A program made the position numbers and the translations under genes. This document shows, in pieces, positions 6,880 to 13,997 of a stretch of 22,736 nucleotides of DNA (the first letter of the stretch is position 1; each line of letters begins with the position of its first letter). The stretch is taken from contig CAZCBN010000048.1 in NCBI GenBank assembly GCA_964496975.1, positions 1-22,736 on the forward strand, in the 5' to 3' direction. A model generated the notes under the pieces. That model was given only the letters and a program-made list of their open reading frames with translations, did no database searches and had not been told where the DNA came from. This stretch comes from CAZCBN01 sp964496975. GTDB taxonomy: Bacteria > Planctomycetota > Phycisphaerae > Phycisphaerales > UBA1924.

Positions 6880-8289
6880 ATGAGCCGTACCGGGATCACC
6901 GCGGCCGCGTTGCTCGCCCTTGTGGCGGGCGGGGCCTCTGGGCAGGTTGTCATCAACGAGGTGTGGGAGAACGTGCCGGGGGACGCCGACCTGTTCGACC
7001 AGTTCCTCGAGTACATCGAGATCTACGGCGAGCCCGGGACGGACCTGACGGGCTTCGCGGTGGCGCTGCTGAAGGGCGGGTCGGACTTCAACGCCGACAA
7101 CATCCAGGAAGCGCCGGCGGAGATCGACGAGGCGTTTCAGCTTGACGGCATCGTGATCCCCGCGAGCGGCATCGTCGTGCTGCACAACAACACGGGCGGG
7201 CCCAGCGACATCCAGTTCATCGCGCCCGCCACCGCGACGCTCCGCGGCTTCGTGCAGGCGCACATCCCGACGACGGACACCGCGGGCCGGCTCGGCAACG
7301 GGGGCAGCTCCACCTACACGCTGGTGCGTCGCCGCCCGCTGCACAGCGTCAGCAACAACGCGAGCGTCTACCAGCCGGGCTACGCCTTCCGCAAGGACGT
7401 GAACCCCGACGTGAACTTTGACAGCCGGCTCGACTTCGGCAACGAGGCGGGCTCGCTCGTCATCGACCCGCTGCAGGTGATCGACGACGTGGCGTGGTCC
7501 AACAACGGCGGCAAGGAGTACGTCCGCAGCAGCGAGCAGGAGATCTCCGACACCCCGGGCTTCAACCCCGACGGCATCAGCCGCGTCGCGTACTACGGCG
7601 TCAACCCGCAGCGCGGGCTCCGCGTGGACAGCATGGGGCAGACGGTGCCGACGCGCACCGCCGACGAGGAGTGGGTCTACGGCGAGCAGGGCCCGGGCGA
7701 CGGCGCGTTCACGTACCTCACCACGGCGGCCGACGTGGGCGCGCCGACCGACCCCAACGGCAACGGCTTCCAGGACATCAGCGTCGTCGGCTTTGAGATG
7801 ACGCCCGGCACGCCGAACGACGCGGGGGCGATCACGCAGTTCCGCTTCTTGCGGGGCGACTTCAACTTTGACCAGACGGTGGACGCGGCCGACGGCGCGC
7901 TGATCAACGCCAGCCTCGCCGAGGACCTGGACCGCACGATGCCGTGCAACACGGCGCTCGGTGCGCCCTCGTCGCGGCCCTGCTTCGTCTACGAGGGCCG
8001 CCTCGCGAACGGCCTGATGGCGATGATGAACATGGTGAAGACCGACGGGCCCGTCGGCTCCAACGCGGCGTTCGTCACGCAGGCCGACATCGACGCGTGG
8101 AACAACGAGTTCGGCGCGCCGACGTGCCCGGCCGACTTCAACGGCGACACGGTCCCCGGCGATATCTTCGACCTGTTCGACTTCCTCGCGGCGCTCGACG
8201 GCGGCTTGGACTTCAACGGCGACACGTCGCCGGCGGACATCTTTGATCTGTTCGACTTCCTCGCCGTGCTCGACCAGGGCTGCCCGTAA
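6880..8289 (+). CDS. Exported lamin-tail-like protein with C-terminal GCP dockerin-like module (tagged protein 1)
   Basis: The 469-residue protein has a signal peptide (MSRTGITAAALLALVAGGASG) and a lamin-tail-like beta domain (VVINEVWENV, then FLEYIEIYGEPGTDLTGFAV). A long region with no domain I recognise follows. Residues 326-350 contain one dockerin-like calcium loop (GDFNFDQTVDAADGALINA), with its partner half apparently separated by an insertion (VTQADIDAWNNEFG near 400-412). Residues 416-469 are the shared module: CPADFNGD, two DIFDLFDFLA segments and a terminal GCP. Such ends resemble what databases call GC-type dockerins in Planctomycetes; an anchoring or assembly role is inferred. 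This is the first of five co-oriented genes with the module. Its own strong terminator follows at 8392-8430, so it is probably not co-transcribed with the next gene. Confidence 0.85.
   Translation: MSRTGITAAALLALVAGGASGQVVINEVWENVPGDADLFDQFLEYIEIYGEPGTDLTGFAVALLKGGSDFNADNIQEAPAEIDEAFQLDGIVIPASGIVVLHNNTGGPSDIQFIAPATATLRGFVQAHIPTTDTAGRLGNGGSSTYTLVRRRPLHSVSNNASVYQPGYAFRKDVNPDVNFDSRLDFGNEAGSLVIDPLQVIDDVAWSNNGGKEYVRSSEQEISDTPGFNPDGISRVAYYGVNPQRGLRVDSMGQTVPTRTADEEWVYGEQGPGDGAFTYLTTAADVGAPTDPNGNGFQDISVVGFEMTPGTPNDAGAITQFRFLRGDFNFDQTVDAADGALINASLAEDLDRTMPCNTALGAPSSRPCFVYEGRLANGLMAMMNMVKTDGPVGSNAAFVTQADIDAWNNEFGAPTCPADFNGDTVPGDIFDLFDFLAALDGGLDFNGDTSPADIFDLFDFLAVLDQGCP
8125..8289 (+). repeat. Module-coding repeat, copy 1
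   Basis: These 165 bases encode the 54-residue C-terminal module plus stop codon. They match 10495-10659 at 164 of 165 positions; the difference is G8263 against T10633 (Ala versus Ser). Upstream flanks are unrelated. Confidence 0.95.
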
Positions 8290-8391
8290 ACACGGCCGCC
8301 CGTAGGCCCCCGGCGGCCGCGGGCGTGTGGCTTCAACGGGGGCTGCAGCGGCGGCTTTCGCGGGGCGGCACGGGGCACGCTGACGATCTTC

Positions 8392-8430
8392 ACGCGGCCC
8401 GGTGGATGACACCGGGCCGCGTTGTTTTTG
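8392..8430 (+). terminator. Terminator of tagged gene 1
   Basis: The twelve-pair stem ACGCGGCCCGGT / ACCGGGCCGCGT, with loop GGATGAC, is followed by TGTTTTTG. The preceding 8290-8391 shows no other feature. Confidence 0.8.
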
Positions 8431-8550
8431 CGCGTCGCGGGGCGCGCGCCCGCGCGCCGGCGGTGGGCTCTCGAAAAAGTGAACGGCGGCGCACGCGTGG
8501 GTCGATTCTCGCCCGCGGCCTCGGTGGAGGGCCGCGCAGGAGGGCATCCC

Positions 8551-10659
8551 ATGTCAGTCTCAGTGGTGGCGCGCCGTCGGGCGCTCGCGGTGGCGTGTTC
8601 GGTCGCCGGGCTTTCGGCGGTGTCGGCGTCGGCCGATCCGGTGCGGTTCTTCGTGGACGACAACGCCGCGGCTGGCGGGGACGGGGCCGCGTGGTCGTCC
8701 GCCTTCCGCACGCTGCAAGAGGCGCTGAGCGTTGCGAACGTCCCGGGTATGGACACGCTGGACGTGGAGATTCTTCTCGCCGGCGGCACGTACCGCGCGT
8801 CGGAGACCGGGGACCGATTCCGCACGCTCTTCGTCGGGGGCACCGATCGCGACGTCACGATCCGCGGCGGCTTCGCGGGCCTGGCGAACCCCGCGTCGCC
8901 GGATGAGAACGACGCGTCGCGGTACGAGTCCATCATCACGGCCGACCTGGCCGGCAACGACGTTCCCAACGCCGTCGGCACGGTGAGCGACAACAGCCGC
9001 GCACTCTTCGACGTCGCGAGCACGGTCTCGGCGATCACGCTCGCGGGGCTGACGATGCGCGGCACGGTCTCGAGCAACGGCTCGGGGAGCTCCCAGATCG
9101 TCAACACGATCCGCGCGGGCTGCGTGGTGCTGGATTCGGTGCGCGCGATCGATACGGGGCCGATCGCCTTCGACGTCGGCAGCACCACCAGCACCGTGTC
9201 GGTGTTCAACTGCTTCGTCGCGCGGGACCGCTTCGCGGCGAACAACAGCCCGGGCCTGCGGCAGTTCCTTGTCAGCCGCGCGGCGAACACGCTGGTCGAC
9301 GGCCTGACCTATCAGGGCGTCAACACCGTGCCCGGGTTCAACCCGCTCGTGCAGATCAACGGCCGCGTTGCCCGCGTGCGGAACTCCACGTTCGCGGGCG
9401 GCACGATCCCCGCCGCTGTGTCGGCGACGGGGGACGTGGCCGTGCTGAGCGGCATCTCGCTGATGAACCTGTTGTTTAGCAATGGCTCGGCAGTGAGTGC
9501 GGGCGGAAACGTCGCGTTCGTTAGTGAATTTTCGGCCGTCAGTACGAACCGATCGACGTTCGTCGGGGGCAGCGTGCTTTCGCTGAACGCCCAGACCTCC
9601 GTCCTGAGCGGGGCCGTCTTCGCGGCGTTGGCGGAGAGCGCCACCGCGGTGTCCGCCACGGGCTCGGACTTTGTCTCGGTCGCCCGTGTCCACGCGATGG
9701 GCAGCTCGGCCCGGATCAGCGTCTCCGGCCTTGGCGATGCTGAAGTCATCGACTGCGTGCTGGAGGGCGTCGTGCCCAATCTCTCCGTGGACGTCGATGC
9801 CGAGATCGATGTTCGACGCGTCGAGTTCCACTGCCCCGCGGTGCCGGATCGCGGCGGTTTCTGCTCGCTGTATGCCGAGCGCGTGCTGCTTTCAGACTCG
9901 CTGCTCGTCTCTACGGGCCCCGGCGCGATAAGTCTCGGGGGCTCGGCGCCGTCGGAGATCGTCGTGCAGAACACCGCGTTCGTCGACGGCTCGTTCACGA
10001 TGGTTGGCCCGCGCGCCCCTGTCGTCACATTCCGGAACGAGCCGCTCGTCACGCGCATCGAGAACTGCATCTTCTCCGGCAACGGCCCCGCCGTGCCCTT
10101 CATCCGCGACGGCTCCGGCGGCGCGCCGCTCATCCTCGCCGTGAACAACCTGTCCGATCAGCCGCTCGGCGCGGGCCTGTCGCCCGATGCGTTCTTCATT
10201 GAGGTGAACACCCGCACCGAGCCGCCGGTGTTCCTGCGGCCGCTTTCGCAGACGCCCGCGGGCGAGTTCCCCGACTACCGGCCCGCCGCCAACTCGCCCG
10301 TCATTGACGCGGGCGACTCGCGGGCGCTCGGCGCGGCCCCGTCGCTGCTGGATCTCGCGGGCAACCCGCGGCTGGTGAACGTGCCGGGCGTGGCGGACAC
10401 GGGCCTTCCCGGGCCCGTCGTCACGCTGCCGGGCATCGACCCGCCCATCGTCGACATCGGCCCGTATGAGGCCCCCGCCGACCTTGTGGTGATCTGCCCG
10501 GCCGACTTCAACGGCGACACGGTCCCCGGCGATATCTTCGACCTGTTCGACTTCCTCGCGGCGCTCGACGGCGGCTTGGACTTCAACGGCGACACGTCGC
10601 CGGCGGACATCTTTGATCTGTTCGACTTCCTCTCCGTGCTCGACCAGGGCTGCCCGTAA
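8551..10659 (+). CDS. Exported right-handed beta-helix protein with C-terminal GCP dockerin-like module (tagged protein 2)
   Basis: The 702-residue protein has a signal peptide ending near ASA (residue 28). It opens with FFVDDNAAAGGDGAAWSSAF, the typical beginning of planctomycete parallel beta-helix proteins (DDNA..GxxWxxAFxxLQxAL). Residues 70-600 carry many short beta-rungs (ITLAGLTMRG; the VRNSTFAGG and IENCIFSGNG type). The helix ends in the usual NSPVIDAGDS, DLAGNPR and VDIGPYEAP signature. Residues 649-702 are the shared module. Beta-helix proteins of this class are surface or secreted, often polysaccharide-binding or lyase-like; no catalytic residues can be assigned. The ATG at 8551 is preferred over an upstream in-frame start because AGGAGGG (8538-8544) and the signal peptide fit it. 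The body is mixed in skew, between the G-rich left and the C-rich right of the window. Confidence 0.87.
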   Translation: MSVSVVARRRALAVACSVAGLSAVSASADPVRFFVDDNAAAGGDGAAWSSAFRTLQEALSVANVPGMDTLDVEILLAGGTYRASETGDRFRTLFVGGTDRDVTIRGGFAGLANPASPDENDASRYESIITADLAGNDVPNAVGTVSDNSRALFDVASTVSAITLAGLTMRGTVSSNGSGSSQIVNTIRAGCVVLDSVRAIDTGPIAFDVGSTTSTVSVFNCFVARDRFAANNSPGLRQFLVSRAANTLVDGLTYQGVNTVPGFNPLVQINGRVARVRNSTFAGGTIPAAVSATGDVAVLSGISLMNLLFSNGSAVSAGGNVAFVSEFSAVSTNRSTFVGGSVLSLNAQTSVLSGAVFAALAESATAVSATGSDFVSVARVHAMGSSARISVSGLGDAEVIDCVLEGVVPNLSVDVDAEIDVRRVEFHCPAVPDRGGFCSLYAERVLLSDSLLVSTGPGAISLGGSAPSEIVVQNTAFVDGSFTMVGPRAPVVTFRNEPLVTRIENCIFSGNGPAVPFIRDGSGGAPLILAVNNLSDQPLGAGLSPDAFFIEVNTRTEPPVFLRPLSQTPAGEFPDYRPAANSPVIDAGDSRALGAAPSLLDLAGNPRLVNVPGVADTGLPGPVVTLPGIDPPIVDIGPYEAPADLVVICPADFNGDTVPGDIFDLFDFLAALDGGLDFNGDTSPADIFDLFDFLSVLDQGCP
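10495..10659 (+). repeat. Module-coding repeat, copy 2
   Basis: This is the near-identical partner of 8125-8289, with one mismatch in 165 bases including the stop codon. Identity begins at the TGC of the module's first Cys and stops right after the stop codon, so the repeat is bounded by the domain itself. Confidence 0.95.
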
Positions 10660-10691
10660 GCCCACGGGCGCGATGCTGCTGCGGCGTGTGT

Positions 10692-10723
10692 GGCCCGGGC
10701 GGCGTGCCCGGGCCGCTTTTTTT
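10692..10723 (+). terminator. Terminator of tagged gene 2
   Basis: GGCCCGGGC pairs with GCCCGGGCC around GGCGT, followed by GC and seven Ts (10717-10723). Confidence 0.88.
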
Positions 10724-10866
10724 CTCGGCAATGCCTTGCGCGGCGGACCCGGCGAGGGTGTCGTGCTGAATATCTCCGGCCCACGGCGGGTTGGTGCCGC
10801 GCGGCGCGGGTCCAGGCCTTCACGCTCGCACCTCCAAACCCACGCCGCACGAAGGATGAACAGAGC

Positions 10867-12099
10867 ATGATCGTCGCCGCTCCCGCCACGGCCGCCGCCG
10901 CATCGTCCGCTTTCGCTCCGTCCGCCGCGTCCGCCGCGCCGCTTGCCGGCCCGTCCGCGGGCAGCGCTTCCGCGGTCCGGGTTCGTCGCGGTGCCGGGCC
11001 GCTGGCCGTTGCGGGGCTCAGCCTTGCGCTGCTCGCGCCGAGCGCCCTCGCGCAGTCCACCGCGATCGACCCGCGCGGCATCTTCTTCAACCGCTTCACC
11101 GGCTCCTTCGGCGGCACCGAGTGGTTTCAGACCATCCCCCTCACCGGCACCAATCGATACCGCGTCGCCGACATCTTCGGCGGCGGCTTTGACTGCACCA
11201 TCACGCCCGAGGGCATCGTGACGCTCGACGCCGGCGTCGGCACCGGCTCCTTCAGCACGCCCGACCGCTACGTCATCCGCCCGAATCTCGGCGGCACCGT
11301 CTTCACCTTCACGAACACCCGTGCCCCCGGCACCGCGCCCGACTTCCCCCTCTCCATCGTCTCGCCCATCGCGGGCAACCCGCTCCTTGCCGGCACCTAC
11401 CGCACGCTCACCCAGCCCGTAAACCCCGAGACGGGCCTCGTCGCCGCGGGCGGGTTTGAGAACAACACCATCACCGTCCTCAACACCACCTTCCGCATCA
11501 CCGACCCGGGCGGCCTCTTCTTCCAGGGCATCTTTGAGTCGCCCACGCGCGTCTCCTTCCGCGTCGTCTCGCCCACGCCGGGCGATGCGCGCTTCCGCAG
11601 CATTCCCGGCTCGGCGATCAACTTCACGCAGAACATGATGGGCAGCGTCCGCGTCACCTCCGTCAACACCTTCACCGCGGTCTTCCTGCTCCAGTCGCGC
11701 ACGCCGCTGGGCTCGCAGACGCAGAGCGTCTTTTTCATGGACGCCACGCGCATCGACCCCCTGCCCCAGGGCGACCTGAACGGCGACCGCGCCGTCACCG
11801 ACGCCGACCGCACGCTGCTGCTCGCGCAGATCGGCCTGACGGCGGAGAGCGACGCGTTCAACATCGCCGCCGACCTGGACCTGGACGGCGATGTCGACGC
11901 CGCCGACCTCGCGCTGCTGAACGCGATCATCCCGTGCCCGGCGGACTTCAACGCCGACACGACGCCCGGCGACATCTTCGACCTGTTTGACTTCCTCACC
12001 GCGCTCGACGGCGGGCTGGATTTCAACAACGACACCACGCCGGCCGACATCTTTGATCTGTTCGATTTCCTCGCCGCGCTCGACGCCGGCTGCCCGTGA
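10867..12099 (+). CDS. Exported protein of unknown fold with a type I-like dockerin and a GCP dockerin-like module (tagged protein 3)
   Basis: The 410-residue product has an unusually long Ala/Pro/Ser-rich N-terminus before the hydrophobic core VAGLSLALLAPSALAQ (signal cleavage near 63). A beta-rich body of about 230 residues follows (FNRFTGSFGGTEWFQTIPL, FTFTNTRAPGTAPDF), which I do not recognise. Residues 302-355 are a conventional dockerin pair, GDLNGDRAVTDADRTLLLAQ and ADLDLDGDVDAADLALLNAI, both with the usual 12-residue calcium loop. The shared 54-residue module follows directly (357-410). Having both forms back to back argues that the two are functionally different. The module's DNA differs from copies 1 and 2 at many synonymous sites. 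The ATG at 10867 is preceded by GAAGGA about 10 bases away; no later in-frame start gives a shorter signal peptide. Confidence 0.82.
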   Translation: MIVAAPATAAAASSAFAPSAASAAPLAGPSAGSASAVRVRRGAGPLAVAGLSLALLAPSALAQSTAIDPRGIFFNRFTGSFGGTEWFQTIPLTGTNRYRVADIFGGGFDCTITPEGIVTLDAGVGTGSFSTPDRYVIRPNLGGTVFTFTNTRAPGTAPDFPLSIVSPIAGNPLLAGTYRTLTQPVNPETGLVAAGGFENNTITVLNTTFRITDPGGLFFQGIFESPTRVSFRVVSPTPGDARFRSIPGSAINFTQNMMGSVRVTSVNTFTAVFLLQSRTPLGSQTQSVFFMDATRIDPLPQGDLNGDRAVTDADRTLLLAQIGLTAESDAFNIAADLDLDGDVDAADLALLNAIIPCPADFNADTTPGDIFDLFDFLTALDGGLDFNNDTTPADIFDLFDFLAALDAGCP

Positions 12100-12242
12100 C
12101 TCCTCGGGGCCGGTGGGTTCATTGGCCTCGTTGGGCCCGGAACTTTTGACTTTTTCGGTAGCGTCGCCACCGCCCGTGCCGGTACCGTACTCGCCGCGAC
12201 GCGGCGGCCGCGCGGAGGCATGCGCGGCCGATCTCCGTCGGC

Positions 12243-12247
12243 GGAGG
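12243..12247 (+). promoter_or_regulatory. Ribosome binding site of tagged gene 4
   Basis: GGAGG lies 7 bases before the ATG at 12255 and supports that start despite a long N-terminal region ahead of the signal core. Confidence 0.7.
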
Positions 12248-12254
12248 CCTGCCC

Positions 12255-13871
12255 ATGTCCGTTGCGATGTTTGACGCCGTGCCCGCCCGCCCCGCGACGC
12301 CCGCCCGCCCCGCGAAGCACGCCCGGCTTGCGGCACCCGCCTCTCTTGCCCGCGGCGTGGCCGGCCCGCGGCGTGCGGGCGTGCTCGCCCTCGCGGTTCT
12401 TGCGGGCGCCGCCTCGGCCCAGACGGCCCAGATTCTCATGCGGTTCGATGGCCGAAACCTCACCAACTCGGGCTTCGTCCCGCCCGACACCATGGGCGCC
12501 ATCGGCCCCGACCACTTTGTGCAGCTCATCAACGGCGCCTATGCCGTCTACCGCCGCGACGGCGTGCTCGTCGAAGCCTTGAGCCTCGACGACTTCTGGC
12601 GCAACGCCGGCCTCAGCCTCTTCAACCGCTCGTTCGACCCGCGCGTCGTCTACGACCCCTCCTGCGGCCGCTGGTTCGCGTGCGCCGTGGACGGCGCCCG
12701 CTCGGGCGACAGCCGGCTGCTCGTCGCCGTCTCGGCGACCTCGAACCCGCTCCAGGGCTGGTCCGCCTTCGGCATCGACGCCGACGCGGCCAACGTTCGC
12801 TGGGCCGACTTCCCCGTGCTGGGCGTGGACGGCAGCGTCCTCGCCATCGGGCATAACAGCTTCGCCATCACCTCCGGCTCCGTCAACACGACGGTCGACA
12901 TCCTCACCATCCCCAAGGCCGCCCTGCTCGCCGACCCGCCGACCATCGACCGCGCCGTGCTCATCGAGGACATTGACCCCAACATCACCGGCTTCACCCC
13001 GCACCCCGTCACCGACTTCACCGGCTCGGGCCTGCCCACGCGCATCTTCAGCAACTACGCCACCGACCAGGGCGTTCTCAGCAGCACCGAGCTCACCGGC
13101 GTCCCATTCGGCACCACCATCGGCCCCAGCGAGTACTTCAGCGCTGCGCCCTTCAACAGCCCCATCGACGCCCCCCAGGCCCCCGGCCCGAACCAACGCG
13201 CCCCGGTCGACACGGGCGACACCCGCTTCAGCTCCAGCGTCATCCGCGCCGCCGGCTTCGTGTGGGCCGTGCAGACCGTGGACAACGGCGGCGTCTCCGC
13301 CATCCGCTGGCTCCGCTTCAGCAACGACGGCCTCACGCTGGAGAGCTCGGGCCTCATCGCCGACCCGCGGCTCAACTTCTTCTACCCCTCCATCGCCGTC
13401 AACGACCAGGGCGAGATCCTCGTCGGCTGCTCGGGCGTCGACGCCACGCGCTTCGTCAGCGCCTTCGCCATCCCGGGCCTCTCGACCGCGACCAGCGTCA
13501 CGTTCGGCGAGCCCATCCTGCTCGCCGAGGGCGTTGACGACTACGAGCGCCTCGACGGCGCCGGCCGCAACCGCTGGGGCGACTACTCCGCCACCACCGT
13601 CGACCCGAACGACGAGTCCACCTTCTGGACCATCCAGGAGTTCGTCGTCGCCGACAACATCTGGGGCACCATCATCGCGCAGGTCTCGGTCGACTCCGGC
13701 GCGCCCTGCCCCGCCGACTTCAACGGCGACACCACCCCCGGCGACATCTTCGACCTCTTCGACTTCCTCGCCGCCCTCGACGGCGGGCTGGATTTCAACG
13801 GCGACACCAGCCCCGCCGACATCTTCGATTTGTTTGATTTCCTCGGCGTCCTCGACGCCGGCTGCCCATAA
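12255..13871 (+). CDS. Exported protein, possibly propeller-like, with C-terminal GCP dockerin-like module (tagged protein 4)
   Basis: The 538-residue protein has a Pro/Ala/Arg-rich N-terminal stretch containing a short repeated PARPATPARPAK pattern. A signal core (GVLALAVLAGAASAQ) ends near 56. The body starts with FVPPDTMGAIGPDHFVQLIN and shows repeated strand pairs with conserved aromatic and Asp residues (FDPRVVYDPSCGRWFACAV, WGDYSATTVDPND). It looks like secreted proteins built of sialidase/propeller-like blades. No catalytic residues can be assigned, so no enzyme function is given. Residues 485-538 are the shared module. Third codon positions are strongly C-rich. No T-run terminator is visible before the next gene, which starts 126 bases later, so the two may be co-transcribed. 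Confidence 0.82.
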   Translation: MSVAMFDAVPARPATPARPAKHARLAAPASLARGVAGPRRAGVLALAVLAGAASAQTAQILMRFDGRNLTNSGFVPPDTMGAIGPDHFVQLINGAYAVYRRDGVLVEALSLDDFWRNAGLSLFNRSFDPRVVYDPSCGRWFACAVDGARSGDSRLLVAVSATSNPLQGWSAFGIDADAANVRWADFPVLGVDGSVLAIGHNSFAITSGSVNTTVDILTIPKAALLADPPTIDRAVLIEDIDPNITGFTPHPVTDFTGSGLPTRIFSNYATDQGVLSSTELTGVPFGTTIGPSEYFSAAPFNSPIDAPQAPGPNQRAPVDTGDTRFSSSVIRAAGFVWAVQTVDNGGVSAIRWLRFSNDGLTLESSGLIADPRLNFFYPSIAVNDQGEILVGCSGVDATRFVSAFAIPGLSTATSVTFGEPILLAEGVDDYERLDGAGRNRWGDYSATTVDPNDESTFWTIQEFVVADNIWGTIIAQVSVDSGAPCPADFNGDTTPGDIFDLFDFLAALDGGLDFNGDTSPADIFDLFDFLGVLDAGCP

Positions 13872-13997
13872 CCCCGGCCGTCGCGGCCTCGCCCCGGCCC
13901 TGGACCGCCCACGCCCCGACCTACCCGCCCGTTCACACCGGGCAAATCCCGTCCTTCGCTGGACGCCGCGGCTCCCAGCGCGCACAGTTCACGGGTG

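Noticed and set aside
5422..8547. Minus-strand open frame of over 1000 codons antisense to the prepilin-type and tagged genes
   Set aside because: Arg/Val/Ala-rich composition with no motif; the opposite strand holds clear genes. High GC keeps such frames open. The same applies to long frames at 9892-12336, 11397-13985 and 18258-20963 on minus and 15124-17511 on plus.
8290..8550. Small gene between tagged genes 1 and 2
   Set aside because: Open frames there lack ribosome sites and run into the real gene in another frame; the segment mainly holds a terminator.
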